Source: an uncultured Burkholderiales bacterium
GTDB taxonomy: Bacteria; Pseudomonadota; Gammaproteobacteria; Burkholderiales; Burkholderiaceae_D
NCBI GenBank assembly: GCA_937872165.1
Contig: CALMOR010000068.1
Span: 1 to 5,726, forward strand
Direction: 5' to 3'
DNA length: 5,726 nucleotides
The notes under the pieces were generated by a model. It did not search any database. It was not told the DNA's origin and saw only the letters and a program-made list of their open reading frames with translations. Positions 1-4,926 of this stretch are shown piece after piece. A program made the position numbers and the translations under genes. How positions within the stretch are numbered: position 1 is the stretch's first letter; each line of letters starts with the position of its first letter.

Positions 1-1
1 C

Positions 2-565
2 ATCGAAGGCCGCTCGGTCGGCCTTCTCGTCAGCCAGTCGTCGGAAGGCGGCGGCGCCATCGACGGCGACGCGGCCGACAAGGCCGCCCGCTTCGTGGAA
101 CTGTGCGACGCGCACGGCCTGCCGATCGTGTCGCTCGTCGACACGCCCGGCTTCATGGTCGGCCCGGACATCGAGGCGCGCGGACAGGTGCGCCATGCGG
201 GCCGGCTCTTCGTCGCGGCCGCCCGCGTCACGGTGCCGCTGGTCGCGGTGGTGCTGCGCAAAGCCTACGGGCTCGGTGCCATGGCGCTGACCGGAGGCGG
301 CTTCCACGCGGCGTCGGCGATCGTGTCGTGGCCCACCGGCGAGTTCGGCGCGATGGGGCTCGAAGGCGCGGTGCGGCTCGGCTATCGGCGAGAGCTCGAG
401 GCCGCGGGCGACGGTCCCGCACGCGACGCGCTGTACGAGCGCCTCGTCGCGACCCAGTATGCGAAGGGCAGCGCGCTCGACATGGGCGCGACGCTCGAGA
501 TCGATGCGGTGATCGATCCGGCCGAGACGCGCTCGTGGATCGCGAGGCGTCTGCGACTGGTGTAG
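2..565 (+). CDS. Biotin-dependent carboxyltransferase (acetyl/propionyl-CoA carboxylase beta-type), 3' part
   Basis: The frame is open from the left edge, so the start and N-terminal half are missing; 187 residues remain. They match the C-terminal carboxyltransferase domain that moves a carboxyl group from carboxybiotin to an acyl-CoA such as acetyl- or propionyl-CoA, in the cytoplasm. Visible family landmarks are GGAIDGDAADKAARF (residues 17-31), DTPGFMVGP (47-55), LRKAYGLGAMAL with its glycine-rich turn (85-96), GGGFHA (98-103) and WPTGEFGAMGLEGAVRLGYR (110-129). The sequence ends with the usual short segment EIDAVIDPAETRSWI. The C-terminus appears complete, with TAG at 563-565 sitting inside a perfect palindrome (560-577). 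The substrate acyl-CoA cannot be told from this half. The domain call is secure; the precise enzyme name is inference. Confidence 0.93.
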   Translation: MEGRSVGLLVSQSSEGGGAIDGDAADKAARFVELCDAHGLPIVSLVDTPGFMVGPDIEARGQVRHAGRLFVAAARVTVPLVAVVLRKAYGLGAMALTGGGFHAASAIVSWPTGEFGAMGLEGAVRLGYRRELEAAGDGPARDALYERLVATQYAKGSALDMGATLEIDAVIDPAETRSWIARRLRLV

Positions 566-577
566 CGGACGCTACAC
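560..577. terminator. Perfect 8-bp palindrome over the carboxyltransferase stop codon; possible terminator or operator
   Basis: The sequence gtgtagcg-ga-cgctacac is a perfect inverted repeat whose left arm contains the TAG stop. As RNA it could form a 7-bp stem with a 4-nt loop. No T-run follows, so it is not a classical Rho-independent terminator. It could be an intrinsic terminator lacking a U-tract, an mRNA 3'-end stabiliser, or a dyad bound by a regulator of the downstream genes. The symmetry is directly visible; the function is inference. Confidence 0.35.
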
Positions 578-734
578 GAAATGGCGAAGCGCGCACGCTC
601 CGTCCGCGCGTCCTGCGCTTCGTTTCCCTCTTCGTGCGGCTCGTCGACCCGCCGATGCGAACACCGTCGACGTTTCCGACAATGCGCCTCTTGCGACGGA
701 TCGACCGACATGCGTCGCGAAGCGCAGTCCGCTC

Positions 735-764
735 GGGCCCGGACCGCTCCTCCCCGCCGGGCCC
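735..764 (+). promoter_or_regulatory. GC-rich hairpin immediately upstream of the hemerythrin ribosome binding site
   Basis: Arms GGGCCCGG (735-742) and CCGGGCCC (757-764) are perfect reverse complements of 8 bp enclosing a 14-nt loop. The loop includes TCCTC (748-752), complementary to GAGGA (771-775) of the Shine-Dalgarno site only seven bases beyond the stem. A loop-to-Shine-Dalgarno interaction could in principle limit ribosome access. In DNA this GC-rich, 8-bp inverted repeats occur by chance, so the regulatory role is speculative. Confidence 0.3.
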
Positions 765-770
765 ACGATC

Positions 771-777
771 GAGGAAA
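771..777 (+). promoter_or_regulatory. Shine-Dalgarno site for the hemerythrin gene (ATG 787)
   Basis: GAGGAAA lies 9 bases before ATG 787 and is the only convincing purine-rich site near the gene start. It supports ATG 787 as the true initiation codon although that codon is out of frame with the conserved hemerythrin body in the sequence as given. Confidence 0.55.
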
Positions 778-786
778 ACCGAAGTC

Positions 787-1607
787 ATGAACACGAGTCT
801 CGCCGGCAATGTCGCGGGCCAGGTCATCGCCCCGCCACCATCCCCTCCGCAGCGCGCGTCGATCTCTACGCGGACATCCACAAGGCCTTGCGCGCCGCGC
901 TGTGCGAGACGCTGCTGCAGGTCGGCCGCGCCGACGCCTGCGATGCCGCGGCGACCGGCGCCGCCCTCGCGGCGGTCCGCGGGCTGCTCGCGATGTGCGC
1001 GTCGCACGTCGACAAGGAGAGCCGCTACCTCCATCCGGCGATCGAGGCGCGCGCCCGCGGCGCGAGCGAACGCGTCGCGGGGGACCACGAAGAGCATCTG
1101 CAGGCGATCGCCGACCTGGACGAGGACGTGCGCGTCGCCGAGGCCGCATCCGCCGACACGCGCGACGCCGCGCTGCCGAAGCTGTACCGCAACCTGTCGC
1201 TGTTCGTGGCCGGGAACCTCGAGCACATGATCGTCGCGGAAACCGCGCACAACGCGGCGCTGTGGGCCGGCTACACCGACGAGGAGCTGACCGGCATCCA
1301 CGACCGGCTGCTCGCGTCGATCGCACCGGCGGAGATGACGGGCATCCTGCGATGGATGGTGCCGTCGGTCACCGCCGGGTCCCGGGCCGCGATGTTCGCC
1401 GGCCTGCGGGCGCAGATGCCGCCACCGATGTTCGCCGGCCTGCTCGACTGCGCGCGGTCGCATCTCGCGCCGGCCGATCGCGACGAGCTCGACCGCGCGC
1501 TCGCTCGCCGAGGTCGCGGAACCGATCGCGGCGGCGTTCCTCTCACCGGTCGGCGCGCGACGGGCGCGTCGACTGCCACGGGAGCGGACGATGGGCGAGG
1601 ACTATAG
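787..1607 (+). CDS. Hemerythrin-like (HHE cation-binding) protein, with apparent frameshift near its 5' end
   Basis: The conserved body reads continuously to TAG 1605-1607, but its only in-frame start is TTG 888, which would cut off the first helix. The ATG at 787, with a Shine-Dalgarno site, is in another frame. One extra C in CCCC 830-833 joins them, giving MNTSLAGNVAGQVIAP followed by ATIPSAARVDLYADIHK. In that reconstruction (about 273 residues) the likely di-iron ligands are H32, H74, E78, H83, H101, H104, H147, E152 and H155, spread over helices as in hemerythrin-like bundles; LFVAGNLEHMIVAETAHNAALW holds the last set. Such proteins bind a di-iron centre and may sense or carry O2, or take part in NO or iron handling; the exact role is unknown. 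The last 33 or so residues, after DELDRALA, are Gly/Arg/Thr-rich with poor codon bias and may be another frame error. The end overlaps the next gene by 17 bases. Family call confident; intact status uncertain. Confidence 0.85.
1581..1584 (+). promoter_or_regulatory. Shine-Dalgarno site deciding the thioredoxin-like start
   Basis: GGAG six bases before ATG 1591. The frame is open far upstream of this ATG, so the site is the main evidence that translation begins here and that the protein is not fused to the preceding gene. Confidence 0.6.
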
Positions 1608-1929
1608 GAGCGACGGACCTTCGCGGGCCGAGATCGATGCGATGCCGGGCTCGGTCGTCGTCGAGTTCGGCACGTCGTGGTGCGGCCATTGCCAGGCCGC
1701 GCGACCCGTCGTCGACGAGGCCTTCGCCGACTTTCCCGGCGTCGCGCATCTGCGCGTCGAGGACGGCAAGGGACGTCCGCTCGGCCGCTCGTTCGCCGTC
1801 CGGCTGTGGCCGACGCTGGTGTTCCTGAGCGACGGCAAGGAGATGGCGCGCGTGGTGCGTCCGCGCGAGGCCGGGCCGGTCAGCCGTGCGCTCGCCGAAC
1901 TCGCGGCGGCCGACCAGAGCGACGGCTGA
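1591..1929 (+). CDS. Small thioredoxin-fold protein with CGHC active site
   Basis: A 112-residue single-domain thioredoxin-like protein. The segment VVVEFGTSWCGHCQAARP (residues 22-39) carries the redox pair C31-G-H-C34, and LWPTLVFLSDGKEMARVVRP (72-91) carries the cis-proline P74 and the central strands. No signal peptide or membrane segment is seen, so it should act in the cytoplasm, reducing or exchanging disulfides. The CGHC motif, as in protein disulfide isomerases, is usually less reducing than the CGPC of classical thioredoxin. The start is ATG 1591, with GGAG six bases upstream. It overlaps the end of the hemerythrin frame by 17 bases, which suggests translational coupling in one operon; a partner relationship is inference. 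The TGA stop sits in the loop of a perfect inverted repeat. Its natural substrate cannot be told. Confidence 0.9.
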   Translation: MGEDYRSDGPSRAEIDAMPGSVVVEFGTSWCGHCQAARPVVDEAFADFPGVAHLRVEDGKGRPLGRSFAVRLWPTLVFLSDGKEMARVVRPREAGPVSRALAELAAADQSDG

Positions 1930-1936
1930 GCCGTCG
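1920..1936. terminator. 7-bp inverted repeat with the thioredoxin stop codon as its loop
   Basis: CGACGGC-TGA-GCCGTCG is a perfect 7-bp stem whose 3-nt loop is exactly the TGA stop; one G·U pair could extend it. No T-run follows. It may be a weak or U-tract-less terminator, an mRNA-stabilising hairpin separating the hemerythrin/thioredoxin pair from the channel gene, or chance in GC-rich DNA. The symmetry is seen; the role is inferred. Confidence 0.35.
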
Positions 1937-2020
1937 TCGGCAGGGGCAGCAATATCAGCGCACGCCCCATGGCGGCGCGCGGCCCGCACGGGCATCGTCG
2001 GCCGCTGTCGTACCCGAGCC

Positions 2021-2025
2021 GGGAG
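2021..2025 (+). promoter_or_regulatory. Shine-Dalgarno site deciding the FNT channel start
   Basis: GGGAG lies six bases before ATG 2032. It favours this start over the in-frame ATG 1969, which has no such site and would add 21 residues of unlikely composition. Confidence 0.6.
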
Positions 2026-2031
2026 ACCGAG

Positions 2032-2991
2032 ATGCCGAAGCCCCAGAGCGCGCCCGAAGAATCGTCGGTCGAGCTGACGCAGGAAGAGGAAACCAACATC
2101 CGCGAGCAGATGCCGCATCGCGCGCCGGTGTTGTTCGAGATCATCCGGCGCAACGGACAGGAGGAACTCGAGCGGTCGGTGCTGGCGTTGTGGTGGTCGG
2201 GCCTCGTCGCCGGTCTGAGCATCGGCTTCTCGGTGCTGACGCCGGCGATGCTGATGCGCTATCTGCCCGATGGCGGCTGGTCGCCGATCGTCTACCAGCT
2301 CGGCTACAGCGTCGGCTTCGTGATCGTCATCCTGAGCCGCCAGCAGCTCTTCACCGAGAACGTCATCACGGCCGTGGTGCCGGTGATGGCGCGTTCGCAC
2401 CTGCGCAACCTGGTGATGATGCTCAGGCTGTGGGCCGTCGTGCTGGCGGCCAACGTCGTCGGTGCGTCGTTGTTCGCGGTCTTCCTCTTTTACAGCGGCG
2501 CGCTCGACCGCGAGCTCGCGAAGGCGGTCCACTCGGTCAGCACGCACGTGCTTCAGGCGCAGCCGATGGAGACCATGGCGCGCGCGATGGTCGCGGGCTT
2601 CCTGATCGCGTCGCTGGTGTGGATCCTCGCCGGCATCGAGGGATCGCGGCTCGGCATCATCGTGCTGATGACCTACCTGATCGCGCTCGGCGGCTTCGCG
2701 CACGTCGTCGCCGGCACGGTCGAGGCCGCCTATCTCGTCCTCGACGGATCGAACAGCGTGGCCGAGGTGGCGCGCGGCTTCTTCGTGCCCACGCTGATCG
2801 GCAACATGATCGGCGGCAACGTGATCTTCACGCTGCTGGCCTACGGCCAGATCCGCGACGAGCTGAAGGGCGGGCAGGAGCCGGACGACGAACGCCGTCC
2901 GGACGACGGGGTCAACCCGCGAAATCCTTCAGCAGCCAGAGATTCGCCGCAGATATCGCGACGAACAGGGCCCACGCCACGCTCTTCGTGA
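2032..2991 (+). CDS. Formate/nitrite transporter (FNT) family membrane protein, YfdC-like
   Basis: A 319-residue inner-membrane protein of the FNT family, pentameric channels that pass small monovalent anions such as formate, nitrite or hydrosulfide. About six membrane helices are visible, near residues 52-74, 84-103, 129-153, 183-203, 208-229 and 248-271. Family marks are WWSGLVAGLSIGFSVL (54-69), QQLFTENVITAVVPV (104-118, the broken-helix loop), GGFAHVVAG with the central pore histidine H224, and GNMIGGN (257-263). The charged cytoplasmic N-terminus of about 45 residues is like the YfdC subgroup rather than FocA, so the substrate is uncertain. After YGQIRDELK (271-279) the remaining 40 residues are Pro/Arg/Asp/Ser-rich and run antisense into the 3' end of the manganese transporter gene for 80 bases. 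This tail looks like read-through rather than conserved protein. A gap of about 100 bases and a hairpin separate it from the thioredoxin gene, so it may or may not share that transcript. Confidence 0.9.
   Translation: MPKPQSAPEESSVELTQEEETNIREQMPHRAPVLFEIIRRNGQEELERSVLALWWSGLVAGLSIGFSVLTPAMLMRYLPDGGWSPIVYQLGYSVGFVIVILSRQQLFTENVITAVVPVMARSHLRNLVMMLRLWAVVLAANVVGASLFAVFLFYSGALDRELAKAVHSVSTHVLQAQPMETMARAMVAGFLIASLVWILAGIEGSRLGIIVLMTYLIALGGFAHVVAGTVEAAYLVLDGSNSVAEVARGFFVPTLIGNMIGGNVIFTLLAYGQIRDELKGGQEPDDERRPDDGVNPRNPSAARDSPQISRRTGPTPRSS
2881..2902. terminator. Inverted repeat at the convergent FNT/mntH gene ends; candidate bidirectional terminator
   Basis: CCGGACG (2881-2887) and CGTCCGG (2896-2902) form a perfect 7-bp stem with an 8-nt loop. 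It lies inside the FNT C-terminal tail and nine bases beyond the mntH stop codon (2912-2914 on the minus strand), a natural place for a terminator of the mntH transcript. Within it, the 10-mer CCGGACGACG occurs twice (2881-2890 and 2899-2908). There is no T-run on either strand, so support is weak. Confidence 0.3.
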
Positions 2992-4228
2992 CCGGGCCGA
3001 TCGCGAATCGGCCCATCGTGCCGCGGTCGCTCGTCAACGCGATCAGCGGCCAGATCGCGAACGGAAGCTGCATGCTCAGCACCACCTGACTCGCGACCAG
3101 CAGCGAACCCAGGCCGGCGTCTCCCAGCCACAGCACGCCGAGGAACGCCGGCACGAGCGCGAGCACGCGCGTGATCAGGCGACGCTGCCAGTTCGGGATC
3201 CGCAGGTCGAGGAAGCCTTCGAGCAGCACCTGGCCCGCGATCGTGCCGGTGAAGGTCGAGCTCTGTCCCGCTGCGAGCAATGCGATCGCGAACAGCACCG
3301 AGGCCAGCGCTCCGCCGACCAGCGGATCGAGGAGGTGGTACGCGTCCTGGATCTCGGTGACGTCGCCGTGGCCCTTGGCGTGGAACGCCGACGCCGCGAG
3401 GACGAGGATCGCCGCGTTGACGAAGAAGGCCAGCGACAGCGCCGCGACCGTATCGATCGTCGACAGGCGGATCGCATCGGCACGACTGCCGTCGTCGTCG
3501 GCGACGTGACGGGTCTGCACGATCGAAGAGTGCAGGTAGAGGTTGTGCGGCATCACCGTCGCGCCGAGGATGCCGATCGCGACCAGCACCGCGTGGCCGT
3601 CGTGCAGCAACGCGATGCCGGGCACGAGGCCGCCGGCGACCGCGGACCAGTCCGCGCCCACCATCGCGATCTCGATCGCGAAGCAGACCGCGATGGTCAG
3701 CACGAGACCGAGCACGATCGCTTCGATGCGACGGAAGCCGCGACCCTGCAGCCCGAGCACGAGCACCGTGTCGAAGGCCGTGACGACGATGCCGACGAGG
3801 ATCGAGAAGCCGAACAGCAGATGCAGCGCGAGCGCGGTGCCGAGGACCTCGGCGACGTCGCACGCGACGATCGCGAGCTCGGCCAGCAGCCACAGCGCGC
3901 GACTCGCGGCCGGTGAATAGCGCTCCCTGCAGGCCCGGGCGAGGTCCTTCCGCGCGACGATGCCGACCCGCAGGCTGAGGGTCTGCAGCAGCATCGCGGC
4001 GACGCTCGACAGCAGCACCACCCACAACAGCGCCATCCCGTAGCGCGACCCGGCCTCGATGTCGGTGGCCCAGTTGCCGGGGTCCATGTAGCCGACCGCG
4101 ATCAGGAGGCCGGGACCGGAGCTCCACAGCATCCGCCGCCACAGCGGCGTGGCCGTGCCGAGCATCACGCTGCCGTGGACTTCGGAAGGCCCGAAGGGAG
4201 CGGTCGCGTTCTTGGGGAGGGGAGACAT
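2912..4228 (-). CDS. mntH: Nramp-family divalent metal/H+ symporter (manganese transporter MntH)
   Basis: A 438-residue inner-membrane protein with about eleven membrane helices that imports Mn(II), and to some extent Fe(II), driven by protons. The two metal-binding signatures are intact: GYMDPGNWATD (residues 46-56, with D49 and N52 in broken helix 1) and GATVMPHNLYLHSS (222-235, with M226 and H228 in helix 6). The methionine is typical of transporters selecting transition metals over Mg or Ca. AAGQSSTFTGTIAGQ (319-333) in helix 8 is also family-typical. I chose ATG 4228 because the protein then begins about 17 residues before VHGSV, as is common in relatives. In-frame ATGs at 4237 and 4279 are possible; none has a strong Shine-Dalgarno site. 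Its 3' end overlaps the convergent FNT gene by 80 bases. I recognised no MntR or Fur box upstream. A link to oxidative-stress defence with the neighbouring hemerythrin and thioredoxin-like genes is inference. Confidence 0.94.
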   Translation of the reverse strand: MSPLPKNATAPFGPSEVHGSVMLGTATPLWRRMLWSSGPGLLIAVGYMDPGNWATDIEAGSRYGMALLWVVLLSSVAAMLLQTLSLRVGIVARKDLARACRERYSPAASRALWLLAELAIVACDVAEVLGTALALHLLFGFSILVGIVVTAFDTVLVLGLQGRGFRRIEAIVLGLVLTIAVCFAIEIAMVGADWSAVAGGLVPGIALLHDGHAVLVAIGILGATVMPHNLYLHSSIVQTRHVADDDGSRADAIRLSTIDTVAALSLAFFVNAAILVLAASAFHAKGHGDVTEIQDAYHLLDPLVGGALASVLFAIALLAAGQSSTFTGTIAGQVLLEGFLDLRIPNWQRRLITRVLALVPAFLGVLWLGDAGLGSLLVASQVVLSMQLPFAIWPLIALTSDRGTMGRFAIGPVTKSVAWALFVAISAANLWLLKDFAG

Positions 4229-4476
4229 CGCCGCCATTGTGACGGCGGCGACTGCATCGTTCGTCGGTCGAGGTCTCATCCGGCGGCCGGAGATGCGAAA
4301 ACGGCGGCACCCCTCCGCGACACGGACCTGGCCCGGCCTCCGCCGGGACGAAGCGTCGTGAGCTCGTGGCCCGGGCGCGCGGCGTACGATGCCGGGCACC
4401 CGACGGGCGACGAACACCGGCGACGCATCGACGGATCCGGTCCGGGGCGGCCACCATTCACGAGGAGACATCCGCG
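4229..4476. other. Divergent intergenic region between mntH and the VOC gene
   Basis: About 250 bases that should hold the promoters of both flanking genes. Visible are a small hairpin, CCCGGC (4332-4337) and GCCGGG (4342-4347) around the 4-nt loop ctcc, and the VOC Shine-Dalgarno site near the right end. No clear -35/-10 pair, metal-regulator box or riboswitch could be recognised. Frames that run through it extend the neighbouring genes with arginine-rich sequence and look non-coding. Confidence 0.5.
4462..4467 (+). promoter_or_regulatory. Shine-Dalgarno site deciding the VOC protein start
   Basis: GAGGAG lies nine bases before ATG 4477. It selects this ATG over the in-frame upstream start at 4366, which would add 37 residues of arginine-rich sequence. 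Confidence 0.65.
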
Positions 4477-4926
4477 ATGTCCGACGTCAAGCACGTGCCC
4501 GATGGCATGCACACCCTCACGCCGCATCTGGTCTGCGCCGGCGCCGCGGACGCGATGGCGTTCTACGCGAAGGCGTTCGGCGCGGTCGAGCTGTCGCGCC
4601 TGCCCGCTTCCGACGGTCGGCTGATGCACGCGTCGATGCGGATCGGCGACTCGGTCTTCATGCTGTGCGACGAGATGCCCGAATGGGGCGCGCTCGGTCC
4701 GCTCGCGTTGAAGGGAACGCCGGTCACGGTGCACGTCTACGTCGACGACGTCGACGCCGCGTTCGCGCGGGCCGCCGACGCGGGCGCCACCGTCACGATG
4801 CCGCTGGCCGACATGTTCTGGGGCGATCGCTACGGCGTGCTCGTCGATCCCTTCGGCCACAGGTGGTCGCTCGCGACGCACGTGCGCGACGTCACGCCCG
4901 ACGAGATGCGGCAGGCGATGGGGTAG
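4477..4926 (+). CDS. VOC-superfamily protein, PhnB/glyoxalase-like
   Basis: A 149-residue cytoplasmic protein of the vicinal oxygen chelate fold, close to the group often named PhnB-like or glyoxalase/bleomycin-resistance/dioxygenase proteins. Visible family features are the opening HTLTPHLVCAGAADAMAFY (residues 12-30), KAFGAVELSRLP (32-43), a MHASMRIGDSVFMLCDE strand pair (50-66), VHVYVDDVDAAFARAADAGA (85-104) and the closing WGDRYGVLVDPFGHRWSLATH (115-135). The two beta-alpha-beta-beta-beta modules that make the metal pocket are therefore both present, with H51 and H128 in typical positions. No reaction can be assigned: this subgroup is mostly uncharacterised. The start is ATG 4477, after GAGGAG. 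The gene is transcribed away from mntH and its last 35 bases overlap the 3' end of the convergent cyclase gene. The end TPDEMRQAMG matches the usual C-terminus, so it appears complete. Confidence 0.92.
   Translation: MSDVKHVPDGMHTLTPHLVCAGAADAMAFYAKAFGAVELSRLPASDGRLMHASMRIGDSVFMLCDEMPEWGALGPLALKGTPVTVHVYVDDVDAAFARAADAGATVTMPLADMFWGDRYGVLVDPFGHRWSLATHVRDVTPDEMRQAMG

Larger units (their letters stand above)
566..786. other. Intergenic region upstream of the hemerythrin gene
   Basis: This gap of about 220 bases holds no convincing gene; the reading frames through it give arginine- and serine-rich translations typical of non-coding GC-rich DNA. It contains the right arm of the palindrome at 560-577, a 10-bp inverted repeat with distant arms (613-622 CTGCGCTTCG and 718-727 CGAAGCGCAG), and a GC-rich hairpin (735-764) just before the Shine-Dalgarno site. 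The promoter of the downstream transcription unit is probably here, but no good -35/-10 pair could be picked. Confidence 0.5.

Noticed and set aside
103..1230. Plus-strand open frame of 375 codons across the carboxyltransferase, the gap and the hemerythrin gene
   Set aside because: Arginine-rich, out of frame with both recognised proteins. Only its short stretch from ATG 787 to about 833 is real, as the displaced hemerythrin N-terminus.
1969..2031. Upstream ATG extension of the FNT protein
   Set aside because: Adds 21 His/Arg/Pro-rich residues; ATG 2032 has a well-spaced GGGAG site.
1543..2703. Long minus-strand open frame (386 codons) opposite the thioredoxin and FNT genes
   Set aside because: His/Arg/Asp-rich translation without any fold, antisense to two clearly recognised genes; a typical GC-rich shadow frame.
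1677..3089. Plus-strand open frame of 470 codons overlapping the thioredoxin and FNT genes
   Set aside because: Arg/Gly/Ala-rich with no motif; shadow of the two real frames.
4332..4347. 6-bp GC hairpin as an mntH riboswitch or terminator
   Set aside because: Short stem, no T-run, no resemblance to a manganese riboswitch; expected by chance at this base composition.
4385..4390. TACGAT as a possible -10 element for the VOC gene
   Set aside because: No acceptable -35 hexamer at 16-18 bases upstream; a single hexamer match is not enough.
4229..4471. N-terminal extension of MntH to ATG 4471
   Set aside because: Adds 81 arginine-rich residues crossing the divergent promoter region and almost reaching the VOC start; Nramp proteins begin shortly before the first helix.
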